Below, piece after piece: positions 22,681 to 32,567 of a stretch of DNA of 49,559 nt. Under the pieces are notes generated by a model. It was given only the letters and a program-made list of their open reading frames with translations, was not told the DNA's origin and did no database searches. The first letter of the stretch is position 1. Each line of letters opens with the position of its first letter. The position numbers were made by a program, and so were the translations under genes. Source of the stretch: Sphingopyxis sp. (GTDB taxonomy: Bacteria > Pseudomonadota > Alphaproteobacteria > Sphingomonadales > Sphingomonadaceae); the NCBI GenBank assembly GCA_030148985.1, contig JASBSJ010000051.1:1-49559 (forward strand), read 5' to 3'.

Positions 22681-22874
22681 CTCGCAATTCTTCATGATGT
22701 GACACTTGTGCCATATCAGCGTGATGATGTCAAGAAATTTTAACCGATTTGGTTCTACCGCATAACTTTCCAACCCATATTTGGCCAGATAGGATTGTTG
22801 CAGAAGGTGGGTTTTTACGACATAAATCCACATTATCCGCCAAAACTATCGCCCGTCATTGGCTCTAGGCAGCG

Positions 22875-23342
22875 TTAGGGCGACGGAATTTCCATGTCTT
22901 TAACCGATGCATATTCAGTAAAGACCTCGCTCGAAATGTAGTCGAGAAGATCTAAGTCTTCATCTGAGAAATGGCGAATTTCTGCATGACCTTCATTGCC
23001 CTCGACCGGATCGTGTACGACCCGCAGGGCCTTGCGGTACTGCACCCCCGCTTCGACAATTTTTTCAACTTGGGCCCATGCAAAAATCGCGTTTGGCGGA
23101 AGACGCTTCTCTCTCAGCGTCGCTCGATGCGCGGCTGCTGCTTTGGCCCGCGATATGGTGCCATTATCCCCGAAATGTTCGATCCACGTGACGGAGAGTC
23201 CGCCGAAGTCATCTTCTCGGATCGCGAAGGCCGCTGGCGACGGTCCTAAATATGTGTCTGTTTCCGGATCATGAATCCGGCGAGACCTAGGAGCAAAACG
23301 CATCACATGATCGGAAACCGGTAGCGCCTTCCTAACTGGCAC
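22875..23342 (-). CDS. Uncharacterised protein, third gene of the TIGR04255 operon
   Basis: A 155-residue protein. It opens with a short basic segment and a GPSPAAFAIREDDFGGLSVTW core that resembles small proteins with an LSVxWLE signature seen in operons of unknown function, then helices AKAAAAHRATLREKRLP and a sheet KALRVVHDPVEGNEGHAEI, ending acidic. No catalytic motif is evident. The start is GTG at 23342, overlapping the previous gene by 11 bases; an ATG at 23303 is possible. Low GC compared with the flanks. Confidence 0.7.
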   Translation of the reverse strand: MPVRKALPVSDHVMRFAPRSRRIHDPETDTYLGPSPAAFAIREDDFGGLSVTWIEHFGDNGTISRAKAAAAHRATLREKRLPPNAIFAWAQVEKIVEAGVQYRKALRVVHDPVEGNEGHAEIRHFSDEDLDLLDYISSEVFTEYASVKDMEIPSP

Positions 23343-23952
23343 TAAACCACCTGCTAGCGCAGTAGGGCTGTATTACATCTCGCAAGCGTTCCAGCGATGC
23401 CACCCCCGCGGCACGCTCTACGTCGCTGCCAGATTGCGTTTGCACCATCCATCTGGTCTTGTTGCCAGGAAGAAATTCGACGGTAAGCTTGTCTTTTCCA
23501 TCCTGCCAGAGCGCAAGAATATTACCGGAAGGCATGAGAGCAAGGCCGGGCTTACTGTTGATGTGATGGTACAGAATTGCTCGCACGCAACTTTGATATG
23601 AGGCTAGGTTTACCGGCGTATCCCCAGCCACCCATTCATCGGTATCGTGAAGACTATCCAATTGCCGAAACAGGCGGTCGCGCACCTTGCGATCCAAGTG
23701 CATCGCCACACTTGCAGTCCATATCTTCGCCTGAGCGGTGGCCGAAAAGAGCTGGGCTGCAACAGTCTCGCCTTGCGCTGACACGCCAAAAATGGACTTT
23801 GTCGGGGAAGCACCAGCGCTACCAAAAATGCTTTCGGGCCGAGAACGTGCAATTGCTGTCGCAGTCTTGGAAGGAGCGAAAGATTCTTCCGGGTCCTTCG
23901 AAAAGCGCGGACTGGCATCAAATTTATGCGTAAGCTCAATCACGTGGTTCAT
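23332..23952 (-). CDS. Uncharacterised protein, second gene of the TIGR04255 operon
   Basis: A 206-residue protein. The first 80 residues are low-complexity and probably disordered (KDPEESFAPSKTATAIARS). The folded part has a helix LDRKVRDRLFRQLDSLH and a sheet PSGNILALWQDGKDKLTVEFLP, which recalls proteins with a conserved P(S/D)GGIxLEW pattern. I do not recognise a function. The ATG at 23952 lies inside the end of the first gene (17-base overlap), and its own stop overlaps the third gene, so the three are translationally coupled. Confidence 0.7.
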   Translation of the reverse strand: MNHVIELTHKFDASPRFSKDPEESFAPSKTATAIARSRPESIFGSAGASPTKSIFGVSAQGETVAAQLFSATAQAKIWTASVAMHLDRKVRDRLFRQLDSLHDTDEWVAGDTPVNLASYQSCVRAILYHHINSKPGLALMPSGNILALWQDGKDKLTVEFLPGNKTRWMVQTQSGSDVERAAGVASLERLRDVIQPYCASRWFSAS

Positions 23953-24685
23953 TGAATAGCTCCCGCGCCTTGTCAGTGATCCCGCCCTCAAAAATCTTAT
24001 TCTTGAGTTCGCGCATTTCACAGAGGCGCACTAATATATCGTCACTCTTTGACGGAACGTCAACGGACACGGAGGTATCAATATCGAACATCACTCCCCC
24101 TACGTTTGGCATCTCGCCTGACACGGTAGAAGAGTGCACGATCACGCTCATATTTTGCTCGACGAAATCCTTTTTCAACGACCATTTGAAACCGTTTTGA
24201 GGGTCCAAGAGATCGCCAGATATGATCCGATAGGAGAGGTATTCTTCAGGAAATCCGAGACCTTCTTTGAGCGGAATATCTATCCGGTTTACATATCGAA
24301 GTCCAATGCGGGTTAAAACTGGAAATCCGAGAGCTTTGAGAACCTTCGGCAACTCAAATTTAACTCGTTCGTAAAGCTGATTCCAGCCTTCATAAGGAGC
24401 GAGCCTGACCCATACGACGTTTCCGACGGTAAAATGCACAGCATCTGTCTGATCGCAGGATGTCAGCTTTATCTTGGTGGTGACATCCTTAAAGGTCGCT
24501 GTCCGCAAAGCGAAGTCCATGCTGCCCTCCACCAACACTTCTTCGCTCTTATCATCATATCGCGACTTTATAGAGCCAGCAGCTTTAGAGACCTTCTGAG
24601 CCGAAACATTCGAAAAACGTAGCTCGATGACCGCTTCGATGATCGGCGCACGGGGATACAGAATCTCTTCGGAGCCAGATGTCAT
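23936..24685 (-). CDS. TIGR04255 family protein
   Basis: A 249-residue protein with the hallmarks of this sporadically distributed family: LYPRAPIIEAVIELRFSN at the start, a central WVRLAPYEGWNQLYERVK, and TRIGLRYVNRIDIPL. The family has no known activity and is typically found in scattered genomes beside small unknown genes, which fits a mobile or defence-type cargo. The start at 24685 fits the family N-terminus though the ribosome site is weak. First gene of a three-gene overlapping operon, in a lower-GC island beside the GTA cluster. Confidence 0.82.
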   Translation of the reverse strand: MTSGSEEILYPRAPIIEAVIELRFSNVSAQKVSKAAGSIKSRYDDKSEEVLVEGSMDFALRTATFKDVTTKIKLTSCDQTDAVHFTVGNVVWVRLAPYEGWNQLYERVKFELPKVLKALGFPVLTRIGLRYVNRIDIPLKEGLGFPEEYLSYRIISGDLLDPQNGFKWSLKKDFVEQNMSVIVHSSTVSGEMPNVGGVMFDIDTSVSVDVPSKSDDILVRLCEMRELKNKIFEGGITDKARELFNEPRD

Positions 24686-24821
24686 AGCGCCATTTAGGCG
24701 GCTCAATTTCCACACGCAACACAGCCGGTCGAATATCCTTCCTAAAATTCGGGGACGCTGCGCAATAAGGTCGGCCGCCAAGCACCTCGATCAATCCGGA
24801 AATCGCTGCAATCGCCCTCAA

Positions 24822-25916
24822 TCACCCAATCCCCCTCAACCCATCCATCACCGCCGTCAGCGCCAGCGCATTCTCGCGCTCCATCGCGCTATGCCCCGCG
24901 TTGGTCACGACATAGGACACCGGCTCCGCTCCCGCGGCGCGCAGCGCGGCGACCAGCCGCGATGCCTGCGTCAGCGGGCAGACTTCGTCGAAACGGCCGT
25001 GGACGATATGGATGGGGATCGACGCCAGTATGTCGATATGGTCGAAAAAATGGCCCGCGGGCAGGAACAGGTCGTTCGCGAAATAATGTGCCTCGATCTG
25101 CGCGAAGCACAGCGCGAAATCGGCCTCGCCGAACTTGCCCGTGTCGGCGGTTTCGGGGATCATGTTCGAAATCACCCCTTCCCATAAGGACCAGGTCAGC
25201 GCGGCGTTCAGCTGCCGCTCCTTCTCCGCCGCATTGCTCGGCACCATATCGAAAATCGCCTTGTACGACGCCATGACGTCGCGCCGCTCGTCGGGCGTCA
25301 GCACCGAGAGCAGGGCCGCCCATTCCTCGGGATATTTGATATAGGCGCCGGGCGCGGTCAGCCCGAACGGATCGTCCCCCCATGTCGCGGCATTGCCCTG
25401 ATACAGATAGAGCAGATCCTCCGCCGCGCCCAGGAAGATGCCGCGCAGGATCAGGCTGGCGCAATGCGCGGGGTGCCGGGTCGCATAGGCCATCGCCAGC
25501 GTGCTGCCCCAGCTCCCGCCAAAGACGTGCATCGGCCCCGCAATTTCCAGCTTCTCGCGCAATTTTTCGATGTCGCCGATCAGGTCGGCGGTGGTGTTTT
25601 TCGCCAGCGCAACCGCCGGGCCGGCCGAGGCGACATTGGGCTCGCTCTTGCCGCACCCGCGCTGGTCGAACAGGATCACGCGGTATCGTTTCGGATCGAA
25701 AAAGCGCGCCATCACCGGCGCGCACGCGCCGCCGGGGCCGCCGTGCAGGAACATCACCGGCTCGCCGTCGGGATTGCCATATTCCTCCCAGTAAATGCGG
25801 TGCGCGGGATCGCGGTCGACCTCCAGCCACCCGAAATTCAGGCACGGCGGCTGCGGATAGACCCAATCGTCGCCGATCTTGCTCGACGCCTGAAGCCGTG
25901 AAAAGTCCATGTCCAT
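24822..25916 (-). CDS. pip: Prolyl iminopeptidase-type alpha/beta hydrolase (S33)
   Basis: A 364-residue serine peptidase that removes N-terminal proline from short peptides. Motifs are the oxyanion HGGPGGACAPVM, DQRGCGKSEP, the nucleophile FGGSWGSTLAMAYA, the acid in VHGRFDEVCPL, and histidine in NAGHSAMERENAL. The length is a little above the usual 310-330 because of an N-terminal segment. GGAGG precedes the ATG at 25916. It is divergent from the S9 peptidase gene; the spacer is full of repeats. Confidence 0.9.
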   Translation of the reverse strand: MDMDFSRLQASSKIGDDWVYPQPPCLNFGWLEVDRDPAHRIYWEEYGNPDGEPVMFLHGGPGGACAPVMARFFDPKRYRVILFDQRGCGKSEPNVASAGPAVALAKNTTADLIGDIEKLREKLEIAGPMHVFGGSWGSTLAMAYATRHPAHCASLILRGIFLGAAEDLLYLYQGNAATWGDDPFGLTAPGAYIKYPEEWAALLSVLTPDERRDVMASYKAIFDMVPSNAAEKERQLNAALTWSLWEGVISNMIPETADTGKFGEADFALCFAQIEAHYFANDLFLPAGHFFDHIDILASIPIHIVHGRFDEVCPLTQASRLVAALRAAGAEPVSYVVTNAGHSAMERENALALTAVMDGLRGIG

Positions 25917-25935
25917 AACCCCTCCGCTTCCCAGT

Positions 25936-26070
25936 AAGCCCCTCCCTTTCAGGGGAGGGGTTGGGGTGGGGTCTATCGGTCTCGCGCAACGCCGATAGAC
26001 CCCACCCCACTACGACTAGGCAGCAAGCTGCCAAGTCTTCGTTGCCCCTCCCCTGAAGGGGAGGGGCTTG
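25936..26070. repeat. Composite inverted repeat with 25-base terminal arms
   Basis: Outer arms 25936-25960 and 26046-26070 (AAGCCCCTCCC type, one mismatch) surround an inner pair GGGGTGGGGTCTATCGGT (25963-25980) and its complement near 25991-26008. It is shaped like a small MITE without genes. Between it and the next repeat, 26071-26204 is single-copy sequence with no convincing gene. Confidence 0.85.
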
Positions 26071-26204
26071 ATTCCGCTCAACCCGCAAAGACTCCAAATC
26101 CTTGAACCATCAGGTAGTTGACCGCCCGCCCCCGAATGTCCAGACCCTGCACTTCGGAAAACAGGGAGCGGCAAGGGGACTCGACAGCAATTGGACGCTC
26201 GCAC

Positions 26205-26339
26205 AATCCTCCCTGTGGCGAAGCCATGGGAAGGGGGACCGCCGCGAAGCGGTGGTGGAGGGGCCGCGACGGGAGCACCAATGCCCCTCCGTCAGCCCTG
26301 CGGGCTGCCACCTCCCCATCGCTACGCGACAGGGAGGAT
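26205..26339. repeat. 135-base repeat, copy 1 (upstream of the S9 peptidase)
   Basis: Starts ATCCTCCCTGTGGCGAAGCC and ends with CGCGACAGGGAGGAT, giving terminal inverted repeats of about 11 bases. It is closely similar over its whole length to 30205-30340 and contains internal hairpins (CCGCGAAGCGG; AGCCCTGCGGGCT). Confidence 0.88.
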
Positions 26340-26404
26340 CGAGATGAAACCGCCCGCCGCTTGCGGACAGGCAGGAAGCAGCGATGGAAAAAGGAAAGAT
26401 GTTG

Positions 26405-28555
26405 ATGCGCAAACTGGCCTTGTTTGGAACCGCCCTCCTCGCCCTCACGGTGCAGCCGCTCTGGGCGCAACAGGAAGAAACCCCCGCGCAGCAGCAGCCC
26501 GCATCCGAAACCCCCGCCCCGATGCCCGCCGCCGCGGTGGGCAGCGCGCGCACCGGCCCCGAACGCCGTTTCACCGGCGCCGACCTGTTCGACCTGGCGA
26601 TCGCCGCCGATCCGCAGATCAGCGCCGACGGCCGCCACATCGCCTATGTCCGCCGCGCCAACGACATCATGACCGACCGCGCGGTCAGTTCGATCTGGCT
26701 GATCGACACCGCGACGGGGCGCGAAACGCCGCTTGCGGGACAGGACGGCCCGGCCTTTTCGCCGCGCTGGTCGCCCGACGGCGCGCGCCTTGCCTATGTC
26801 TCGGCCGCGGGCGGCAGCGCGCAGCTGTGGGTGCGCTGGATGGACGGCGGCGAAGCGGTGCGGCTGACCGGCCTGCCGACCAGCCCGTCGAGCCTGACCT
26901 GGGCGCCCGACGGCCGCTCGATCGCCTATACGATGCTGGTGAAGGATGAGGGCGCCAAGCTCGGCAGCGCGCCCGCGAACAAGCCCGAGGGCGCGACATG
27001 GGCCGAACCGCTCGACGTCCGCACTCTCCTCACCTACCGCGCCGACGGACAGGGCTATATCGAACCGGGCTTTGAAAAAATCTTCCTCATCCCCGCGACC
27101 GGCGGCGCGCCGCGCCAGCTGACCTTCGGCCCGTATCACGACGGCGGCCCCTTGAGCTGGTCGCGCGATGGCCGCACGCTTTATTTCGGCGCGAACCGCC
27201 AGGCCGAGTGGGAACTCGATCCGCTGGAAAGCGAGATTCACGCGCTCGACGTCGCCAGCGGCGCGATCACCGCACTCACCGACCGCAACGGCCCCGATGC
27301 CGCCCCGCTGGTGTCGCCCGACGGCCGCCTCATCGCCTTTGTCGGTTTCGACGACGCGCTACGCGCCTATGAACAGACCGAACTCTATGTGATGAACCGC
27401 GACGGGTCGGGCCGCCGCCGCATCGCCGCCAACTGGGATTACAGCGTCGACGCCGTGCAGTGGGGCGCCGACAGCCGCAGCCTTTATGTCCAATATGACG
27501 ATCATGGCGAGACGAAGGTTGCGCGCATGGGCCTCGACGGGTCGGTGCGCGACGTGGCGAAGGGGTTGTCGGGCGGCGGGATGGACCGGCCCTACACCGG
27601 CGGCAGCTTCACCGTCGCCGACAATGGCGCGATCGCCTTCACCGGCGGCACCGCGACGCGCCCCGCCGAGGTGCAACTCGCGCGCGGCGGCGGCGAGGCG
27701 CGGATGCTGACCGACCTCAACCGCAGCTTGCGCGAAGTCAAATCGCTGGGGCAGGTGCGCAAGATCACCGTGGCGTCCAGCCACGACGGCCTGCCGATCG
27801 AGGGTTGGCTGACCCTGCCGCCCGGCTATGTCGAGGGGCAGCGCGTGCCGCTGATCCTCGAAATCCATGGCGGCCCCTTCACCGCCTATGGCCCGCATTT
27901 TTCGACTGACAATCAATTGTACGCGGCCGCGGGCTATGCGGTGCTGTCGCCGAACCCGCGCGGCTCGACCAGCTATGGCGAGGCCTTCGCGCAACAGATC
28001 GACAAGGCCTATCCGGGCAATGATTATTTCGACCTCATCTCGATCGTCGATCGCGCGATCGCGCTCGGTGTCGCCGATCCCGACGCCCTGTTCGTCACCG
28101 GCGGGTCGGGCGGCGGGGTGCTCACCAGCTGGATCGTCGGCAAGACGAACCGCTTCAAGGCTGCGGCGACGCAGAAACCCGTCATCAACTGGCAGACGCA
28201 GGCGCTGACCGCCGACGGCCCCGCCTTCTTCGGCCCCTATTGGCTCGGTGCGCAGCCGTGGGAGCGGCCGGAGCTTTACTGGTCCCGCTCGCCGCTGTCG
28301 CTCGTCGGCAATGTCGAAACCCCAACGCTCGTCGTCGTCGGCGGGGAGGATTATCGCACCCCGGTCAGCGAATCCGAACAATATTACACTGCGCTCCGCC
28401 TCCGCGGCGTGCCCACCGCGCTCGTCAAGGTGCCCGGCGCCAGCCATGGCAGCATCGCCGCGCGCCCGTCGCAATCGGCCGCCAAGGCCGCCGCGATCCT
28501 CGCCTGGTTCGACAAATACCGGAAAGGCTGGACGCGGCCCGCGGGATCGGATTAA
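26405..28555 (+). CDS. S9-family prolyl oligopeptidase/acylaminoacyl peptidase, exported
   Basis: A 716-residue serine peptidase. The start at 26405 gives a clean signal peptide (MRKLALFGTALLALTVQPLWAQ) and nine-base spacing to AAGGA, so the periplasm is likely. Residues of about 60-440 form a seven-bladed propeller with WSPDGARLAYVS-type repeats. The alpha/beta-hydrolase domain has the HGGPFTAYG oxyanion loop, nucleophile FVTGGSGGGVLTSW, acid GGEDYRTPVSESEQ and histidine PGASHGSIAARPS. It cleaves short peptides. It leads an operon with a phosphoribosyltransferase and a deaminase, without an evident functional link. Confidence 0.9.
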   Translation: MRKLALFGTALLALTVQPLWAQQEETPAQQQPASETPAPMPAAAVGSARTGPERRFTGADLFDLAIAADPQISADGRHIAYVRRANDIMTDRAVSSIWLIDTATGRETPLAGQDGPAFSPRWSPDGARLAYVSAAGGSAQLWVRWMDGGEAVRLTGLPTSPSSLTWAPDGRSIAYTMLVKDEGAKLGSAPANKPEGATWAEPLDVRTLLTYRADGQGYIEPGFEKIFLIPATGGAPRQLTFGPYHDGGPLSWSRDGRTLYFGANRQAEWELDPLESEIHALDVASGAITALTDRNGPDAAPLVSPDGRLIAFVGFDDALRAYEQTELYVMNRDGSGRRRIAANWDYSVDAVQWGADSRSLYVQYDDHGETKVARMGLDGSVRDVAKGLSGGGMDRPYTGGSFTVADNGAIAFTGGTATRPAEVQLARGGGEARMLTDLNRSLREVKSLGQVRKITVASSHDGLPIEGWLTLPPGYVEGQRVPLILEIHGGPFTAYGPHFSTDNQLYAAAGYAVLSPNPRGSTSYGEAFAQQIDKAYPGNDYFDLISIVDRAIALGVADPDALFVTGGSGGGVLTSWIVGKTNRFKAAATQKPVINWQTQALTADGPAFFGPYWLGAQPWERPELYWSRSPLSLVGNVETPTLVVVGGEDYRTPVSESEQYYTALRLRGVPTALVKVPGASHGSIAARPSQSAAKAAAILAWFDKYRKGWTRPAGSD

Positions 28556-28565
28556 TCCCGGTGCG

Positions 28566-29141
28566 ATGAGCGACGACAAAATCTTCATCAGCGCCAACGA
28601 ACTGCTCGCCGATTCACTGCGGCTCGGCCAGCAGGTGATCGAAAGCGGGTTCAAACCGACGCATCTCGTCGGCATCTGGCGCGGCGGCGCGCCGGTGGGG
28701 ATCGCGGTGCAGGAACTGCTCGATTATCACGGGCACGCCTGCGACCATATCGCGATCCGCACCTCCTCCTACCGCGGCATCGACGATCAGGACACGCGCG
28801 TCCGCGTCTTCGCGCTCGGCTATCTCATCGACACGCTCGACCCCGACGACCGCCTGCTAATAATAGATGACGTCTTCGATTCGGGCCGCAGCATCCGCGC
28901 TTTTCTGTCCGAATTACGGGCGCGCTGCCGCCACAATATGCCGCGCGACATCCGCATCGCGACCGTCTGGTTCAAGCCGCGCCGCAACGTCACCGACCTT
29001 CGCCCCGATTTCTTCGTCCACGAAACCGACCAGTGGCTGATCTTCCCGCACGAGATCGACGGGCTGACGGTCGACGAGATCCGCCGCCACAAACCCGAAG
29101 CGGCGATCATCCTCGGCGAAGCGGAGGTGCCGGGTGCCTGA
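28566..29141 (+). CDS. Phosphoribosyltransferase, hypoxanthine/purine type
   Basis: A 191-residue type I phosphoribosyltransferase. The PRPP-binding loop is [14 protein letters not shown]; an earlier [19 protein letters not shown] supplies the PPi loop. The C-terminal part ([25 protein letters not shown]) resembles hypoxanthine/guanine or xanthine phosphoribosyltransferases. It probably turns a purine base and PRPP into the nucleotide. It overlaps the deaminase gene by 8 bases, which would let deamination and salvage be coupled: adenine to hypoxanthine, then IMP. Confidence 0.85.
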   Translation: MSDDKIFISANELLADSLRLGQQVIESGFKPTHLVGIWRGGAPVGIAVQELLDYHGHACDHIAIRTSSYRGIDDQDTRVRVFALGYLIDTLDPDDRLLIIDDVFDSGRSIRAFLSELRARCRHNMPRDIRIATVWFKPRRNVTDLRPDFFVHETDQWLIFPHEIDGLTVDEIRRHKPEAAIILGEAEVPGA

Positions 29142-30159
29142 CGGTTTCGCCTCGCGCGAAGAACGCGCCGCCTTCATCGCCGGTCTGCCCAAGGCCGAAC
29201 TGCACCTTCATATCGAAGGCTCGCTCGAACCCGAGCTGATGTTCGAACTTGCCCAACGCAACCAGGTCGCCATCCCCTTCGCGAGCGTCGAGGATGTGCG
29301 CGCGGCTTACGCCTTCTCGAACCTTCAAGATTTTCTCGACATCTATTATCAGGGCATGGGCGTCCTTCAGACCGAACAGGATTTTTACGACCTCACCGCC
29401 GCCTATTGCGCCCGCGCAAACGCCGATAATGTCCGCCACATCGAAATCTTCTTCGACCCGCAGGGCCACACGGCGCGCGGCGTCGCTTTTGAAACCGTCA
29501 TCACCGGCATCACCCGCGCGCTCGACGACGCCGAGGCGCGGTACGCGATGACCTCAAAGCTCATCCTCTGCTTCCTCCGCCATCTCAGCGAAGCCGAGGC
29601 CGAGGCGACGCTCGACGAAGCGCTGCCCTTCTTGGGTCGCATCGCCGGCGTCGGGCTCGACTCATCCGAACTCGGCCACCCGCCCGCCAAGTTCGAGCGC
29701 GTGTTCGCGCGCGCCCACGCGCTCGGGTTGAAACTCGTCGCCCATGCGGGCGAGGAAGGCCCACCCGAATATGTCCGCGAAGCGCTCGACCTCTTGAAAG
29801 TCGACCGCATCGACCATGGCAACCGCAGCCTCGAAGACCCCGCCCTCGTCGCCCGCCTCGCGACCTCGGGCATGACACTCACCGTCTGTCCGCTCTCGAA
29901 CCTCAAGCTGTGCGTCATCGACGACGTCGCCGCCCATCCCTTAAAAACCATGCTAGACGCAGGGCTTCGCGCCACCGTGAACAGCGACGACCCCAGCTAT
30001 TTTGGCGGCTATGTGAATGCCAATTACCAGGCCGTCGCCGACGCGCTCGACCTGTCGCGGGACGATCTCGTCACGCTAGCGCGCAACAGCTTCACCGGCT
30101 CTTTCCTGAGCGATGCGGAAAAGGCACACCACCTCGCGGCGATCGACGCCTACGCCTGA
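29134..30159 (+). CDS. Adenine deaminase / adenosine deaminase family protein
   Basis: A 341-residue metal-dependent purine deaminase. Metal and catalytic motifs: [33 protein letters not shown] and [17 protein letters not shown]. The last motif, SDDP(A/S)YFGGY, is typical of adenine deaminases of the Aah1 type rather than true adenosine deaminases, so adenine is my preferred substrate. The GTG start at 29134 lies inside the phosphoribosyltransferase gene. Often annotated simply as adenosine deaminase. Confidence 0.85.
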   Translation: MPDGFASREERAAFIAGLPKAELHLHIEGSLEPELMFELAQRNQVAIPFASVEDVRAAYAFSNLQDFLDIYYQGMGVLQTEQDFYDLTAAYCARANADNVRHIEIFFDPQGHTARGVAFETVITGITRALDDAEARYAMTSKLILCFLRHLSEAEAEATLDEALPFLGRIAGVGLDSSELGHPPAKFERVFARAHALGLKLVAHAGEEGPPEYVREALDLLKVDRIDHGNRSLEDPALVARLATSGMTLTVCPLSNLKLCVIDDVAAHPLKTMLDAGLRATVNSDDPSYFGGYVNANYQAVADALDLSRDDLVTLARNSFTGSFLSDAEKAHHLAAIDAYA

Positions 30160-30204
30160 CGCGTGCGCCCGTGAGTCCCTCTAACGAGCGATTGCTGCCC
30201 TAAA

Positions 30205-30340
30205 ATCCTCCCTGTGGCGAAGCCATGGGGAGGGGGACCGCTCGCGAAGCGAGTGGTGGAGGGGCGGCGACGTTGGCGCCAAAGCCCCTCCGTCAGCGCT
30301 CCGCGCTGCCACCTCCCCATCGCTGCGCGACAGGGAGGAT
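30205..30340. repeat. 135-base repeat, copy 2
   Basis: Nearly the same as 26205-26339 from the ATCCTCCCTGTGGCGAAGCC opening to the CGCGACAGGGAGGAT end; internal hairpin arms differ but stay complementary (CTCGCGAAGCGAG against CCGCGAAGCGG), which shows compensatory change and selection for structure or recent mobility. Confidence 0.88.
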
Positions 30341-30373
30341 CAAAACTCGCAAAGTCTGGAAACAACCGGTTGC

Positions 30374-30526
30374 GGCCTGAAGCGATCCTCCCCGGCACGG
30401 GGAGGGGGACCATGCGAAGCATGGTGGAGGGGTACGCGGTGTCGAGCGCGGCGTATGACCTCCCGTACCCCACCACCACCCATCGGGGTGTCCCCCACCC
30501 CCGGTGGGGGAGGATCGCTTCAGGCC
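30374..30526. repeat. MITE-like element with perfect 20-base terminal inverted repeats
   Basis: Arms 30374-30393 and 30507-30526 are perfect complements (GGCCTGAAGCGATCCTCCCC). The 153-base unit carries no gene. It lies between the convergent deaminase and mreB genes with copy 2 of the 135-base repeat. The rest of the 570-base gap (30527-30729) has an A10 tract and nothing else recognised. Confidence 0.88.
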
Positions 30527-30729
30527 CGCCTCCACCCGATGCCGAACATCCGCCGCTCCAAAAAAAAAACGCTGTCCTACATGATCCGACTGTGCCAGCC
30601 TTCGTCTCGGCTCTTTCAATATGTGGACAGGCTTATCGATACGGGTAGGATGAGAGTGCGGCGAAATCGGCGGCCGCACAAGGCTGACTTTTCCTGAACT
30701 TTGAAACAGTGCCGCGTCCCGACGCAACC

Positions 30730-31803
<1,074 letters not shown>

Positions 31804-31938
31804 TCAGCCGCGACCGGCTCTTCGGCGCCCGCAACGTCTGTCGAAAATTCGACTGCGTAAAAGGCGCGCGCGCGTCAACGAAGCGCGCGGGCAATACTGC
31901 CGGAACGGTGGTTTCTCAGGTCCGGCCGTGCATTTGGT

Positions 31939-32427
31939 TCAAAATTCGCGATCGTCCGATCCGGGAACCAGGAATTTCAGCCCCTGTAGCCGGACCACGC
32001 GATCGTCTTCGCACACCGGGGCCGCGATCAGCCGCATCCATCGCCGCGGCGCAGTCGCGGGACAGATTTCGACATCGAGCGTGAAGCCGCGCCGGTGACG
32101 GATCGCATAGCTCCGCAATTTCTCCATCGCCGCGCGCGATCCTTCGGCATAGAGCGCAACCGCCTCTTCGCGGCGAACGACAGCGCCGCGCGGGATGCCG
32201 AAAATATCGTGAACCTCGTCCGACCAGCACAGCCGGTTGTTGTCGGTCAGGTCGCATTCCCATTCGCCGACACGCACACGCGCACGGACAAGGCGCGCCG
32301 CGACATCGACGACATCGGGGATCGGGTCGAGCGTGTCCGCCTCATGCAATTGTCCCAGCTCGAAAAAGCGGGCGCGCTCATAAAGCGGCCAGCTGTGGTG
32401 AACGGGCAAAGGATGAGTCGGCTTCAA
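31939..32427 (-). CDS. PAS-domain protein
   Basis: A protein of about 162 residues. Residues of about 40-160 match a PAS fold: RVGEWECDLTDNNRLCWSDEVHDIFGIPRGA, YAEGSRAAMEKLRSYAI, FTLDVEICP, RRWMRLIAAPVCEDDRVVRLQG. No kinase, GGDEF or helix-turn-helix follows, so it is a stand-alone sensor domain. The TTG at 32427 is preferred to the ATG at 32514 because the latter lies in the terminator of the next gene; GGAAG precedes the TTG. It lies 168 bases upstream of mreB in the same direction. Confidence 0.7.
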   Translation of the reverse strand: MKPTHPLPVHHSWPLYERARFFELGQLHEADTLDPIPDVVDVAARLVRARVRVGEWECDLTDNNRLCWSDEVHDIFGIPRGAVVRREEAVALYAEGSRAAMEKLRSYAIRHRRGFTLDVEICPATAPRRWMRLIAAPVCEDDRVVRLQGLKFLVPGSDDREF

Positions 32428-32516
32428 TGCTGGTATCTTCCGCTTTTGGCGACCGTAGCGGACGCCGCTTAACGATTGATGATCCTGCTTTCCAGCCAAT
32501 CTATCTCGCACCACGA

Positions 32517-32552
32517 AAAGGCCCGCCCTTCATCGAAAAGGCGGGCCTTTGA
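32517..32552 (-). terminator. Intrinsic terminator of the DUF4136 gene
   Basis: The stem AAAGGCCCGCC/GGCGGGCCTTT (11 base pairs) with a 12-base loop, followed on the minus strand by TTTTCG, starts 16 bases beyond the lipoprotein stop. Confidence 0.85.
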
Positions 32553-32567
32553 AGATATGTGTTGGGA

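Noticed and set aside
22720..22745. CtrA-type TTAA-N7-TTAA box before the GTA operon
   Set aside because: A TTAA and a TTGA are present but with 6-base spacing and one mismatch; not convincing.
24585..24821. 78-residue minus-strand frame before the TIGR04255 gene
   Set aside because: Overlaps the TIGR04255 start in another frame with no ribosome site or family pattern.
26078..26204. Possible 3-prime remnant of a gene (residues near VQGLDIRGRAVNYLMVQGF) on the minus strand
   Set aside because: Only about 35 residues between two repeats, no start or family match; too little to call.
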